53,425 nucleotides of DNA from Verrucomicrobiota bacterium (GTDB lineage: Bacteria > Verrucomicrobiota > Verrucomicrobiia > Limisphaerales > JACDHS01): the NCBI GenBank assembly GCA_013820875.1, contig JACDHS010000014.1:1-53425 (forward strand), written 5' to 3'. Position 1 is the stretch's first letter. Every line of letters begins with the position of its first letter. The notes below the pieces were generated by a model. It was not told the origin of the DNA. It made no database searches and saw only the letters and a program-made list of their open reading frames with translations. Of this stretch, positions 44,574-53,425 are shown one piece after another. A program made the translations under genes and the position numbers.

Positions 44574-45941
44574 TTATCCGCCACCGATTTCGCTGGAGAC
44601 CTGCATGGCAAAGTTATCAGTCATCCCGGCGATGAAATCCATGACCTGCCCGAGCCACCAGGCTTCACCCCTCGTTTGATTTGCCCGGATGTATTCTTTT
44701 TCCCAGGCCAACTCCAGGCAACGTTGCTGCACGAAGCTGAGTTTGTTGTAGTCGCCGGTTGTACTCAGTTCTTTAGCGGCCTTCGCGTAGGCGCCGAGAA
44801 TGCGTCCCAGCGTGTTGTAGGCGCCCAGTTCGGTTGCCACTTTCGGACGGTAGCTGAAAATATAATCGTAGCGCTCTTTGATTTCCACCAGCGCCTCTTT
44901 CATGTGATCGGGGAAATCGGATTTCATATCGCGCTTCCAACAACGTTCCCCGGACATAATCTCGTCATAGAACGTTTCAAACGTTGCGCTAGCCGCTTCC
45001 GTCAGAGCGCCGATCGCTCCTGCGCGAATTGCCGACAAGGGCCGGCCATCGTCGCGGCCAATGATGCTGGCAAAAATCTGGCGCACTTCTTTCTCCTGCA
45101 GAATGCGCATCTGCACGGCATCTTCCAAATCGGTGATCCGATAGCAGATGTCGTCCGCCGCCTCGGAAAGATACGAAAGCGGATGGCGGGTGATCGTTCC
45201 GTTCGGGATTCGCAGACCAAGCGTTTGCACTACATCATCAAAAATTTCTATCTCAGACGAAAACGCGCTGAATTTTTTCTCGGTATCCACCCGTGGATCA
45301 CCGGAGTGCCACGGGTATTTCATCATCGCGCCGAGCGACGCATAGGTAAGCTTGAAGTAGGCCTGGTCACGGGCATCGCTGCGGGCCACCATCCGGAAAC
45401 TTTGCGCGTTGCCTTCGAAGAATAACCAGTCGCGCGCCACTCCATGAAGCCGCCCTGCCATTTGATTCCCAAAAAGTCCCATCAAATGAGCATTGGCCCA
45501 TTCGCGAATGGCAAATTCGCCAGCATGACCAAACGGCGGATTGCCAATGTCATGGGCGAGACAAGCGGCTTGCACGATGCAGTTGAGATCTTCCGGCGTG
45601 CGACCTTTTGGAAGTTCGTTGCGCTTCAATAAAATTCGTCCCGCCGCATAGGCGAGTGAACGACCAACACTCGCCACTTCCAACGAATGCGTGAGCCGAT
45701 TATGAATGTGATCAATTTTGGCAAAAGGATGGACCTGGGTCTTGCCAGCGAGACGACGAAAGGGAGCAGAAAAAATGACGCGGTCACAGTCACGTTCGAA
45801 AGGGGTGCGAGTCCCGGCAACGGAAGTTGCCGGTGCAGCTTCGAGTTTCGGAGCCGTTTCAGCGACAGATCCAGCGCCTGAGCCGGATAGTGAATGCCGC
45901 TTTTCCGACAACAACAGATTCCAATCGAGACGAAAACTCAT
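44574..45941 (-). CDS. dgt: Deoxyguanosinetriphosphate triphosphohydrolase (dGTPase, HD domain)
   Basis: This enzyme hydrolyses dGTP (or other dNTPs) to the nucleoside and triphosphate. It has 455 residues. The N-terminal FERDCDRVIFSAPFRRLAGK and TQVHPFAKIDHIHNRLTHSL (about 71-90, first metal His) lead to the HD motif in AACLAHDIGNPPFGHAGEFA (about 132-151). LSYLSEAADDICYRITDLED supplies the later metal Asp. An Ala/Ser-rich low-complexity insert (about 18-45) separates the opening DWNLLLSEKR from the conserved FERD block, where relatives are continuous or shorter. The protein otherwise matches the dGTPase family. It lies 65 bp downstream of the cytochrome fusion gene and may share its transcript. 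Confidence 0.93.
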   Translation of the reverse strand: MSFRLDWNLLLSEKRHSLSGSGAGSVAETAPKLEAAPATSVAGTRTPFERDCDRVIFSAPFRRLAGKTQVHPFAKIDHIHNRLTHSLEVASVGRSLAYAAGRILLKRNELPKGRTPEDLNCIVQAACLAHDIGNPPFGHAGEFAIREWANAHLMGLFGNQMAGRLHGVARDWLFFEGNAQSFRMVARSDARDQAYFKLTYASLGAMMKYPWHSGDPRVDTEKKFSAFSSEIEIFDDVVQTLGLRIPNGTITRHPLSYLSEAADDICYRITDLEDAVQMRILQEKEVRQIFASIIGRDDGRPLSAIRAGAIGALTEAASATFETFYDEIMSGERCWKRDMKSDFPDHMKEALVEIKERYDYIFSYRPKVATELGAYNTLGRILGAYAKAAKELSTTGDYNKLSFVQQRCLELAWEKEYIRANQTRGEAWWLGQVMDFIAGMTDNFAMQVSSEIGGG

Positions 45942-46006
45942 GCAACGTTTTCAGCAGATTACAGGAACAAGGGCTGTGGAACGAACGGAAAATGCTGCAC
46001 AACCGC

Positions 46007-49000
46007 CTACTCCACCAAAAACGTTCCCTCACTACTCTCAAGGCGCAGTGTTTCTGGCAATGCATTGAGATCGAGGCGAACGACGATGCTGTGTTTTCCT
46101 TGTGGCAGATCCACCTCGAGTTCGCTTTCAGTCGTCGCAGCACTTTTGTTATCGGTGCTCACAGCGCGGGTTTGACCGATTAATTTGCCGTTCGCCCAGA
46201 CTTCACATTCGCCGGCGGTGTTCAGCTTCAATCTGGCTTTCGTGTTGCTCGCCAGTTGCAATTTGGCCGCGACAAAAGCGCCCACGGTATTGCGCTTGGA
46301 GTAAGGTGCAATCTTCGCTTCCAATTCTGCTTTGGAAACTTTTCCTTCCACCGTTGACAACATCGTATGCCAACCCGCAACACTGGTGTCTCCTTTGACC
46401 AGGTTATCAATTCCGAATTGCGCTTTGTCCACTGTCAGGACGAACAGCTTCCAGGCACGGGCGACATTTCCTTTGGATGCATCAAACGGTCCCGGTTTAC
46501 CAAGCTCGGACAGAAACTTGAACAGGTCAGCGCGTTCTTCGGACGTCAACTCGTCCACCAGGCCGGAAGGCATCAGCGACGCGCCATTTTTGCGGCTCTC
46601 AACATTGCTTTTCGGAATAGAAACCTCTTTGTCAGTGGCATCGCGCAACACAATCTCCTGCGCCGTTTCGCGCACGACAATTCCGCTGTATTCCATTTCA
46701 TCCTTCGTCGTGATCTGAACTGAATGATAGCCTTCCTTGATCTTCGCATCCGGGAAGAGCATGGATTCAATTAGGTAATCCAACGGCGCACTTGCTCCAA
46801 TGGAAGTCAGGTCGGGACCGACTTTGCCACCGGCGCCGCCGATCGCATGACACAGGACGCAAGCCAGTTCCGCGCGACGATAAATCTTTTCACCATGGAA
46901 CGCGTCACCTTGCGCAATTGCCGCCGTCAACTGTTTCATCTCCTCTGGAGTCAAAGTTTTATCAGCGTCATCAATATTCGCGGCCCGGTTCAGCACCAAT
47001 ACCAATTCCGGTTCATTTCTGCCTCCTTCACGCGCCACTTTGAGACCCGCTTTGGCGACTGAATCTGTCACGGTGGTCTTCGCCAGCGCATCGGCGATTT
47101 TCTTTCCTGCGCCTTTGATGTTCAAAAGTGAACGCCAGAGTTCGGTGGCTTCTCCTTCATTTTCTGTCGCAGAAAGAACGCCGACGATCTGCGCCATGGA
47201 CCGCTCCACATTCAATGCGGCGAGAACCAGCACCGCCTGCTGGCGAATGGCTGCTTCTCCTTTTTCGGAGAGCGGAATCAAACCTTTGTAAACTTCTTCC
47301 CCGCCCATTTCGCGCAAACTGGCAAAAGATGTTTTGCGAATCTCAGAAGGAACTTTTTTGTCGCCTCCAATTCCTAAAAGTTGCGGACCAGTCGAACGTA
47401 GTTTCCATGCGCCAGCCAATTTGATTGCGGCGACCTTCACCTGGTCATTCTTGTGCGAAAACAATTTTGCCACGCCATTGAGGTCACCTGCTGGTTTGGC
47501 ATTGCGCAGGCGGGCCGCTTCACCAAGGCCGTTCAAAGCGCGAACTGCGGCAGCATCATCCATCTTCCCGTCAGTCGTTTGTTTGAACAGTTTACCCAAC
47601 TCCTCTACTCCACCGGATTTGGACGTAAGTTCAATCCATTGACCACTGGTCGGAACATCTTTACCCGTGAGCAACTGCTGTAGAACGGTGCTGGCAAGGG
47701 CGGGTTCGATCGATCGCAATCCAAATTCGAGCTGCTTCTCGCGACCTTCCGGGGTCCATGCGCCGGATTGAATGGCCTGCAACCAAGGCTGTGCGAGTTC
47801 GTTGATGCTCAGCCAGATTCCGTAATCAAGAAATTCGTCCATCGGCTGTTCGAGTGCGCTCAGGACCAGTTCAGCCGAGTGCGCTGAAGGCACTTTGCCC
47901 AGGGCGCGAACGGCTTCGAGGCGAACCCGCGGGTGAGAATCTTGCACTGCGAGTGCGAGCAAACGGCGCGAATCAGAAACGCGCGGACGCCAGAAACTAA
48001 GAACACGCACTGCCGCAGCGCGGATCCGGCCATCCTCTGCAGCCAACACACGTTTCAACAATACCGGTTCCACGACATCGATGGATTGATACATCCAGAG
48101 CGCTTCCAGCAACGCCTTTTCGCTCGACTGATCAGCAACCCATTTCGCGAGGTCGCTCTGCATTTTTTGCCCGCGTTCAGTAAGAACGCGACGTGACTGG
48201 ACGCGAGTCCATTCATTATCGGACAAAAGGTTATCCAACAGGGCGCGGTTCTTTGCTTCGGTGAGATTCTGTTTTGGCACGAGCGGACGACCCTTGGCGG
48301 TGACGCGCCAGATGCGGCCATGTTCGTGATCCCGGCGTGGATCACGGAAATCCACTTCGCCATGTTGAATGATCGGGTTCGACCAATCGGCAATGTAGAG
48401 AGCGCCGTCAGGACCGAACTTCACGTCAATGGGACGAAACGTGACATTCGTTGTGCGCAGCAAATCAGGAAGTTCTTTCGTCACGTAACCTGCGCCCGTT
48501 TCTTCGATCCCAAAACGGACGATGCGATGCGCACGGAAATCGCAGGTGATCGCATTATTCTGAAACTCGTCCGGAAACTGCGGGCTGTTCACTAGTTCGA
48601 GCCCGCAGAATTTTGGGTAACTTCCCGGCGAAATGCTTTTCAATTCCCGACGCATTTTGGCGTAGGTCAAATATTCCGCGCCCCGAATGCCGAAGCTGAT
48701 CCCCTGCCCTCCGCAACCATCGGTGGTGAACGATTGGCCAAAACGATCGAAGGCGTGCCCCCAGGTATTGCAGAACCCGAGAAGAAATGTTTCCAACTCC
48801 ATCGTTGGCGGACGCAGTTGCAGCACCCCACCACTGCGCAGACGCATCACGCCGTGCGGAGTTTCTGTGTCAGTGCGAATGTAAATGGATTGATTGAAGT
48901 AAAGTTGTCCGTCCATGCCCCAACGCAATGTGTGAATCGTGTGATGGGTATCTTCGGTGCCAAAACCTGAGAGAACGACTTTGCGAACATCCGCTTTGCC

Positions 49001-50320
49001 ATCGTTGTTGGTGTCTTTGAAATGCAACAACTCCGTGCTTTGCCCGACGTAAACGCCGCCGTCGCCCGGTTCGACAGCGGTGGGAATAAACAAACCTTCC
49101 GCAAACACCGTGGACTTATCGGCACGACCGTCACCTGTCGTGTCTTCGAGAACGAGAATGGTATCGGCTGCGATTTGTCCGGGTTCGATCTGTGGATAAA
49201 CCGCAGAACTGGCGACCCACAAACGGCCCTGGGCGTCGAAGTTCATTTGTATCGGCTTCGCAAGCTGCGGATTTTCCGCATACAAATTGACTTCAAAACC
49301 AGGCGCCACTTCGAACGTGGGCAATGGCTGGGGAGTAAATGGTTGATCAGAAAGTTTAATCTCGGGAGCGGGCGGAATCTCAGAAGGTTTATTCCGAAGG
49401 AGTGCAGAGATTTTGGCATCGGCCGCATCCAACAACGGATTGAACTTCGGAATGTCAGCAGCGTTCTTGCCTTGTTCATGTTTTCGGAAGCCGAGGATGT
49501 AAGCCATGTTCTGAGGGCGCGACTGATCGAAGTAGAGAGTGTTCTTGGCGAGGATTTCCGCACGAATCGCTTCTCCGTTTTTCATTCTCTTCGTTGCACC
49601 CGGTTTCAAACCCAATCCCCTTTCGATGACCTCTGCTGCTTTCTGGTAACCCAACGCATTCAGGTGAATGCCATTATCGGTCAGTGGCTTCGCCGCTTTC
49701 TTCTCCGTCTCCATTTTCAGGTCATCGAAAAGCGATACAAATGGCAGACCACGTTTCTGCGCGACCTGTCCAATGGCTTTGCTGTAAAGCGCGAGTTGTC
49801 GGTTGTGTGGTTCCGGATCAGGCAGCGGCGCGCCAAGATTTTCGTGGCGAATGGGACTCAGCAGAACGATCCGAACATCTTTCCCGGCTTGTTCTTTCAA
49901 TGTATCCAGCAGCTTTTCCAAATCGGCGGAAAATTTCGCCACACCTTTTTCACCATCGAACGAGTTCGCCATGCCGTAGCCGATAAATGCCACTGTCGGT
50001 TTCGCGTTTGCGATCTGTTCCACGAATTCCTTCCACGGCTGGTCCGCTGGTTCGCGTCCCGCCTGCAACTTGCTCAAGCCGGCGCGCGACGTCCCCTCCG
50101 GGGTGTCACCGCTCCAACCGAGATTACGGAAGCTCACTTTGCGCTCTGGAAACTGCGCGGCGAGGGCCAGTTCGATGTAGCCATAGTATTGTTCCCGTTC
50201 CATCAGCGTGTCGCCGATGAACACCACGCGATCGCCATCGCGCAGTTCAAACAAACTGTTTTGGGAGAAAGCCATCTGCGCGCAAAACAACACCAGCGCA
50301 AAAAGAGTTTGGATTTTCAT
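46007..50320 (-). CDS. SGNH hydrolase / PVC dehydrogenase / HEAT / cytochrome c fusion protein
   Basis: A 1437-residue exported multidomain protein of a kind special to Planctomycetes and Verrucomicrobia. A signal peptide covers 1-19. An SGNH/GDSL-like domain follows (about 25-235; RVVFIGDTLMEREQYYGYIE, GIHLNALGYQKAAEVIERG). A membrane-bound-dehydrogenase beta-propeller comes next (about 340-700; IQMNFDAQGRLWVASSAVYP, VKFGPDGALYIADWSNPIIQ). HEAT-like repeats cover about 720-1130. The cytochrome c domain has one heme-binding C-x-x-C-H (ELACVLCHAIGGAGGKVGPD, about 1155), then an ~130-residue C-terminal extension. Domain content suggests sugar oxidation passing electrons to the heme, coupled to de-esterification; this is inferred. 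It ends a four-gene operon of secreted esterase-like proteins. Confidence 0.88.
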   Translation of the reverse strand: MKIQTLFALVLFCAQMAFSQNSLFELRDGDRVVFIGDTLMEREQYYGYIELALAAQFPERKVSFRNLGWSGDTPEGTSRAGLSKLQAGREPADQPWKEFVEQIANAKPTVAFIGYGMANSFDGEKGVAKFSADLEKLLDTLKEQAGKDVRIVLLSPIRHENLGAPLPDPEPHNRQLALYSKAIGQVAQKRGLPFVSLFDDLKMETEKKAAKPLTDNGIHLNALGYQKAAEVIERGLGLKPGATKRMKNGEAIRAEILAKNTLYFDQSRPQNMAYILGFRKHEQGKNAADIPKFNPLLDAADAKISALLRNKPSEIPPAPEIKLSDQPFTPQPLPTFEVAPGFEVNLYAENPQLAKPIQMNFDAQGRLWVASSAVYPQIEPGQIAADTILVLEDTTGDGRADKSTVFAEGLFIPTAVEPGDGGVYVGQSTELLHFKDTNNDGKADVRKVVLSGFGTEDTHHTIHTLRWGMDGQLYFNQSIYIRTDTETPHGVMRLRSGGVLQLRPPTMELETFLLGFCNTWGHAFDRFGQSFTTDGCGGQGISFGIRGAEYLTYAKMRRELKSISPGSYPKFCGLELVNSPQFPDEFQNNAITCDFRAHRIVRFGIEETGAGYVTKELPDLLRTTNVTFRPIDVKFGPDGALYIADWSNPIIQHGEVDFRDPRRDHEHGRIWRVTAKGRPLVPKQNLTEAKNRALLDNLLSDNEWTRVQSRRVLTERGQKMQSDLAKWVADQSSEKALLEALWMYQSIDVVEPVLLKRVLAAEDGRIRAAAVRVLSFWRPRVSDSRRLLALAVQDSHPRVRLEAVRALGKVPSAHSAELVLSALEQPMDEFLDYGIWLSINELAQPWLQAIQSGAWTPEGREKQLEFGLRSIEPALASTVLQQLLTGKDVPTSGQWIELTSKSGGVEELGKLFKQTTDGKMDDAAAVRALNGLGEAARLRNAKPAGDLNGVAKLFSHKNDQVKVAAIKLAGAWKLRSTGPQLLGIGGDKKVPSEIRKTSFASLREMGGEEVYKGLIPLSEKGEAAIRQQAVLVLAALNVERSMAQIVGVLSATENEGEATELWRSLLNIKGAGKKIADALAKTTVTDSVAKAGLKVAREGGRNEPELVLVLNRAANIDDADKTLTPEEMKQLTAAIAQGDAFHGEKIYRRAELACVLCHAIGGAGGKVGPDLTSIGASAPLDYLIESMLFPDAKIKEGYHSVQITTKDEMEYSGIVVRETAQEIVLRDATDKEVSIPKSNVESRKNGASLMPSGLVDELTSEERADLFKFLSELGKPGPFDASKGNVARAWKLFVLTVDKAQFGIDNLVKGDTSVAGWHTMLSTVEGKVSKAELEAKIAPYSKRNTVGAFVAAKLQLASNTKARLKLNTAGECEVWANGKLIGQTRAVSTDNKSAATTESELEVDLPQGKHSIVVRLDLNALPETLRLESSEGTFLVE

Positions 50321-50345
50321 AAGTAAATTGAATTCAGATCAACGA

Positions 50346-51047
50346 TCAACGACGAGTCACGGGCTCAGGCGCTTTTAAGTGAGGTTTCACCATGGAGGTC
50401 CAAAGCGCATAACCTTTTTCGCTAAGATGAACCCCATCTTTCTTGAATAGTTCGGGTTTCGGTTTTCCATCCGGTCCCAGCATCTCTGGATAAACATCCA
50501 CAAAAACCAATCCATCCTTCTTGTCACAATGTTTTTCCACCAATGCATTCGTTTGCATCACTTTATCGATCATGTGCCAGCGCGCTGGACTCGGCTTCAC
50601 TGAAATAAAAATGATTTTCGTTTTTGGAAGAACCTCGTGAACCTTGAAGGCAAACATTTCGAAGTGCTGGGAAAGCTCCTCAGGGCTTTTACCGGCATAC
50701 AAATCGTTGTCTCCGGCATAGAACACGATCTTCCTGGGCCGATAGGGCAGAACCACTCGATTTGCATATTTAACCGCATCCTCAATTTCAGAACCACCAA
50801 ACCCACGATTGATCACCTGGTGCCCTGGAAAATCTTTGGCGAGGGTATTCCATATCCGGATGCTGGAACTGCCAACGAACAGGATCGCATTCCGCGGTGG
50901 AGGATTCGTCCGATCCGATCGCTCAAAGTCTCTGATCGATTGTTCCCATCGGTTCGGATCCCTGCCCTGCGTCGCACCTGTCTGAGCCGGGCTCGAACCG
51001 GCAAGCAACAGGAACACCAGCGATGCGGCAAGTGTTCGGAGTGTCAT
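50346..51047 (-). CDS. SGNH/GDSL hydrolase (copy 1)
   Basis: A 233-residue secreted esterase-like protein. I chose the ATG at 51047, which gives a standard signal peptide (TLRTLAASLVFLLLAGSSPA); the upstream ATG at 51083 would add 12 residues of poor signal character. Block I is ILFVGSSSIRIW with the nucleophile Ser, block II is VINRGFGGSEI, block III is VFYAGDNDLYAGKSPEE, and block V is KDGVHLSEKGYALW (Asp-His). It resembles platelet-activating-factor acetylhydrolase-like GDSL proteins and is a close paralogue of the next gene. Substrates in this group include acetylated sugars, but none is shown here. Confidence 0.9.
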   Translation of the reverse strand: MTLRTLAASLVFLLLAGSSPAQTGATQGRDPNRWEQSIRDFERSDRTNPPPRNAILFVGSSSIRIWNTLAKDFPGHQVINRGFGGSEIEDAVKYANRVVLPYRPRKIVFYAGDNDLYAGKSPEELSQHFEMFAFKVHEVLPKTKIIFISVKPSPARWHMIDKVMQTNALVEKHCDKKDGLVFVDVYPEMLGPDGKPKPELFKKDGVHLSEKGYALWTSMVKPHLKAPEPVTRR

Positions 51048-51090
51048 GGGCAAGATAGTTTCAAATCCGGAGCAGCAAGGCAAAGAACAT

Positions 51091-51801
51091 TCAACGTTTG
51101 CTCACTGGAGCTGAATGGCCAGCTTTTAAATGCGGTTTCACCACCGCCGTCCACAATTGGTAACCCTCTTTGCTCAAGTGCAATTTGTCCTGGATGAACA
51201 ACTCCTCGCGCGGCAAACCATCCAATCCCAGCATCGGTGTATAAATATCAGCGTAGGAAAGCCGGCTATCGCTGTCACAAAACCGCTTAATCAATGTGTT
51301 CGATTCGATAACCTTGTCTTTCAACGCCCAGCGTGACGGACTCGGCTTGACGGCGATGAACACGATTTTTGTTTTCGGCAATTCCTTGTGAACAGTCGAA
51401 ACGAACTCTTTGAAATCTCCCAGCAATTGCTGCGGCGTTTTGCCTTTGGCCAGATCGTTGTCCCCGGCGTAAAGAACGACCGTTTTAGGGCGGTGCGGCA
51501 CGAGAATCCGATCTGCGTATCTCACGGAATCCGCAATTTCAGAACCACCAAAACCACGGTTGATGACTTTGTGCTCAGGAAAATCCTTGGCAAGAGTCCG
51601 CCACGCCCGAATGCTGGAACTGCCGATAAACAACACTGCGTCTTTAGGCGGAGCATTCGTTTGATCGGCTTGCTCGAAAGCCTTCATTGCAGGTTCCCAC
51701 TTATCAGCATCTTTGGCCGCCGCGGTCTGGGCATTGACCGAAGCCGACCCGGAAAGAAGGAGAGAACTCAGCAGTGCGAAGATCAAACGGCGGTATTGCA
51801 T
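51091..51801 (-). CDS. SGNH/GDSL hydrolase (copy 2)
   Basis: A 236-residue paralogue of the neighbouring gene, aligning over its whole length. Signal peptide about 1-24 (LIFALLSSLLLSGSASVNAQ), block I VLFIGSSSIRAW, block II VINRGFGGSEI, block III VLYAGDNDLAKGKTPQQ, block V DKLHLSKEGYQLW. The GFGGSEI and KPSPSRW/KPSPARW stretches are nearly identical in both copies, so this is a tandem duplication. 43 bp separate it from copy 1, and both belong to the minus-strand operon. Differences cluster in the loop after GDND, which could alter specificity. Confidence 0.9.
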   Translation of the reverse strand: MQYRRLIFALLSSLLLSGSASVNAQTAAAKDADKWEPAMKAFEQADQTNAPPKDAVLFIGSSSIRAWRTLAKDFPEHKVINRGFGGSEIADSVRYADRILVPHRPKTVVLYAGDNDLAKGKTPQQLLGDFKEFVSTVHKELPKTKIVFIAVKPSPSRWALKDKVIESNTLIKRFCDSDSRLSYADIYTPMLGLDGLPREELFIQDKLHLSKEGYQLWTAVVKPHLKAGHSAPVSKR

Positions 51802-51851
51802 ATGAATAAAGAGACCATGGCGGTGATGTGAAAATTCAATTTGCCTGGAGA

Positions 51852-52649
51852 TTAACGGCTTTTCTTCTGCAGCTTAAGCATTTCTTCCGCAAAACGTCGG
51901 CCCATTTCCCGTTCGGATTTCGTATCAAAATGAACTTCATCACCTTTGTGGGTTAACCCTGTGGCTTTCCAACAGGCAGTATTGGGCACCCGATTCGGAA
52001 TGTTGGCCAACGCATCGTTGATCCTCCTGGCATGCGGCGTTTTGGTCGGATCCTTGCGGGTGTAAAGAAATTCACCAATCTGCCCGACGACAAACGGCAA
52101 CTTCGGTTGACCGAGATCTTCCCGAATATCTTCGATCATCTGAGCGAGGCGATCTTCGTAAGTTTCCGCCGTTGCTAATTCTATGCTGTCGTTCTCGCCT
52201 TGATGCCAGAGAATGCCTTTGAGCGTTCCATCATTCATGGCGGCTTTGGCGCGGACCACCGCGTTGGAATACAAATCACCACCGCGCGACCACCGACTCA
52301 AGGGCGTTCCACCCACCGCGCAAGGCACCAAACCGATGGTGGCCTTCTTATCCGTTTCAGCCATCTGTTTCCCGAAAGCGAGGCCCGGTCCGACGCCAAG
52401 GCCTTTAGGGCGATCCTGATGCACCGGTTCGATGGCGATCTCCCAGGCATTGCTGTAGTTGAGCCGTAAGACTCGTGGATGCGTCGTCTTATCTTCGTCC
52501 TCGATGTCACCACGTCCCGCCATGTTTGACTGCCCCAACAATAGGTAGATGCGCAGGTTTTTCTTTTTGGGGAGTTGGACGTCGGCGGCGGTAGAGGAAA
52601 ACGAAAAGATTGAAACGAGAAGCAGAATGAGTGGAATTACGTTCTTCAT
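51852..52649 (-). CDS. Sialate O-acetylesterase-like protein (SASA/DUF303)
   Basis: A 265-residue exported esterase. Signal peptide about 1-21. The SASA domain opens with IYLLLGQSNMAGRGD (nucleophile S41), then GLGVGPGLAFGKQMAE, VPCAVGGTPLSRWSRGG and GILWHQGENDS (about 145-155), and ends with GDEVHFDTKSEREMGRRFAE carrying the Asp/His of the triad. The family removes acetyl groups from sugars such as sialic acid, and in planctomycete/verrucomicrobial genomes more likely from plant or algal polysaccharides. It is the first gene of the minus-strand operon leading to the two SGNH hydrolases and the cytochrome fusion. Confidence 0.88.
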   Translation of the reverse strand: MKNVIPLILLLVSIFSFSSTAADVQLPKKKNLRIYLLLGQSNMAGRGDIEDEDKTTHPRVLRLNYSNAWEIAIEPVHQDRPKGLGVGPGLAFGKQMAETDKKATIGLVPCAVGGTPLSRWSRGGDLYSNAVVRAKAAMNDGTLKGILWHQGENDSIELATAETYEDRLAQMIEDIREDLGQPKLPFVVGQIGEFLYTRKDPTKTPHARRINDALANIPNRVPNTACWKATGLTHKGDEVHFDTKSEREMGRRFAEEMLKLQKKSR

Positions 52650-53006
52650 GGTGATTACTAAGCGCGCTCCGCTAATCCAGGAAACTTCCCAGCGAATGAG
52701 ACGTCCAGGGATTGTCCCACAGTCGATCCTTTATCTCGAAATCTTCGGCCGACCGCTCTCCCTTGCCGCCCAAGTGTCATTTTTGATCAACGGATACACG
52801 ACCGTTTCTAACACAAAGATGTCCAATTCCCAGTTTATTGAAGCTGATCGTCCAATCCGGCTGTCCGTGATCCGCATTGAACAACCCCGAAAACGACCGG
52901 AGACTTTATCCTAAAAACGGCAGTTGAACCGCGAATCGAAGGTGGTCAAAAAACTACACTATCGAAAAATAAGGGGTTTTCTGCTTAGAGACGCCCAGAA
53001 CGTGGG
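52650..53006. other. Upstream region of esterase operon, no gene recognised
   Basis: The region must hold the promoter of the esterase operon, but no clear -35/-10 pair could be picked out. A plus-strand frame (52549-52914) overlaps the signal-peptide coding end of the esterase and has no recognisable content. Confidence 0.5.
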
Positions 53007-53342
53007 CTGGATGGTCTCAAGCCCACTTCAGGATCATCCGGAAACCGTCTGGATGGTCTCCAGTCCACTTCCGGATCATCCGAAAACCGCCTGGATGGTC
53101 TCCAGCCCACTTTCGGATCATCCTGAAACCGTCTGGATGGTCTCAAGTCCACTTCCAGATCATCCGGAAACCGTCTGGATGGTCTCAAGCCCACTTCCGG
53201 ATCATCTGGAAACCGTCTGGATGGTCTCAAGCCCACTTCCGGATCATCTGGAAACGGCCTGGACGGTCTCAAGCCCACTTTCGGATCATCCGGAAACGGC
53301 CTGGATGGTCTCCAGCCCACGTCCGGATGATCTTAAAAGACA
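53007..53342. repeat. 42-bp tandem array (8 units), palindromic consensus
   Basis: Units start at 53007, 53049, 53091, 53133, 53175, 53217, 53259 and 53301, exactly 42 bp apart. Each begins CTGGATGGTCTC and carries the near-palindrome TTCCGGATCATCCGGAA. The consensus is perfect, while single copies differ by one or a few changes, mostly transitions. Since 42 is a multiple of three and no in-frame stop occurs, frames stay open on both strands; on the plus strand the 14-residue unit is WMVSSPLPDHPETV. There is no signal peptide or flanking domain, and the window ends soon after, so coding status is unresolved. I treat it as a non-coding array. Confidence 0.85.
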
Positions 53343-53425
53343 GCGCTTTCGGGCGCATTTAAGCACCAGAAATTGAAAACCCCGCATTGTGCGTCCGAAA
53401 GCGGTGTCGCGCTTCGCTTGCCACC

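Noticed and set aside
49022-50326. 434-codon plus-strand frame
   Set aside because: It is antisense to the SGNH/cytochrome fusion, whose domains are clear.

Overview
The window looks like a chromosomal segment of a soil or freshwater Verrucomicrobiota bacterium, plausibly of the Pedosphaera/Limisphaerales group. This is an inference from gene content: a PVC-type SGNH/cytochrome c fusion, a secreted GH9 enzyme with a verrucomicrobial-style C-terminal tail, an Ala/Lys/Pro histone H1-like protein, an RsmH with a long basic N-terminal extension, clustered SGNH and sialate-esterase-like hydrolases, and moderate GC content. No plasmid or phage backbone is visible, and no rRNA. There are two tRNAs: Ala(CGC) and Phe(GAA).

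Layout. 1-636 is gene-free and holds inverted repeats. 0.6-6 kb (minus) carries a CNNM/CorC-like membrane protein and a SWIM-SNF2 helicase, separated by a 390-bp element made of hairpins that all share an ACC (or GGT) triloop. 6.2-9.7 kb is a secreted GH9-like glycosidase. 9.7-12.3 kb (minus) holds a nucleotidyltransferase-like gene coupled to a partner of unknown function, then a UbiD-family decarboxylase. 12.4-14.7 kb (plus) has rsmH, the H1-like gene with its terminator, and an MTA phosphorylase. 14.9-18 kb (plus) is a tight three-gene operon: a small AYIDPG membrane protein, a SAM methyltransferase-like protein and a membrane-anchored sulfatase-like protein.

18.1-32 kb (minus) is an exopolysaccharide locus of twelve genes. 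In transcription order they are a PLDc_N-like membrane protein, an outer-membrane beta-barrel, a Wza-like exporter with an added coiled coil, a Wzc-like tyrosine kinase, GT2, GT4, an AMP-forming ligase, an acyl carrier protein, a PLP decarboxylase, a sulfotransferase, a GNAT/FemAB-like transferase and a polysaccharide deacetylase. The ligase/ACP/decarboxylase trio resembles the set known beside exosortase A, but no exosortase lies in the window. The trio plus the transferases could decorate the polymer with a carrier-activated amino or acyl group and sulfate. A hairpin terminator sits between wza and wzc.

32-44 kb contains tRNA-Ala, a ~42-bp tandem array, a LamG lipoprotein, an RND efflux pair, a stand-alone cyclic-nucleotide-binding protein, gap, a 43-bp tandem array, xylB, a XerC/D recombinase and tRNA-Phe. 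44-53 kb holds a small unknown gene, a dGTPase, and a four-gene operon of secreted esterase-like proteins ending in a 1437-residue SGNH/dehydrogenase/HEAT/cytochrome fusion. A 42-bp tandem array closes the window.

The most unusual non-coding signal is the recurrence of ~41-43 bp tandem arrays with palindromic cores at three unrelated intergenic sites, plus a degenerate fourth. Forty-two bp is about four helical turns. The best candidates for undescribed protein systems are the EPS decoration module, the AYIDPG-methyltransferase-sulfatase operon and the nucleotidyltransferase pair.
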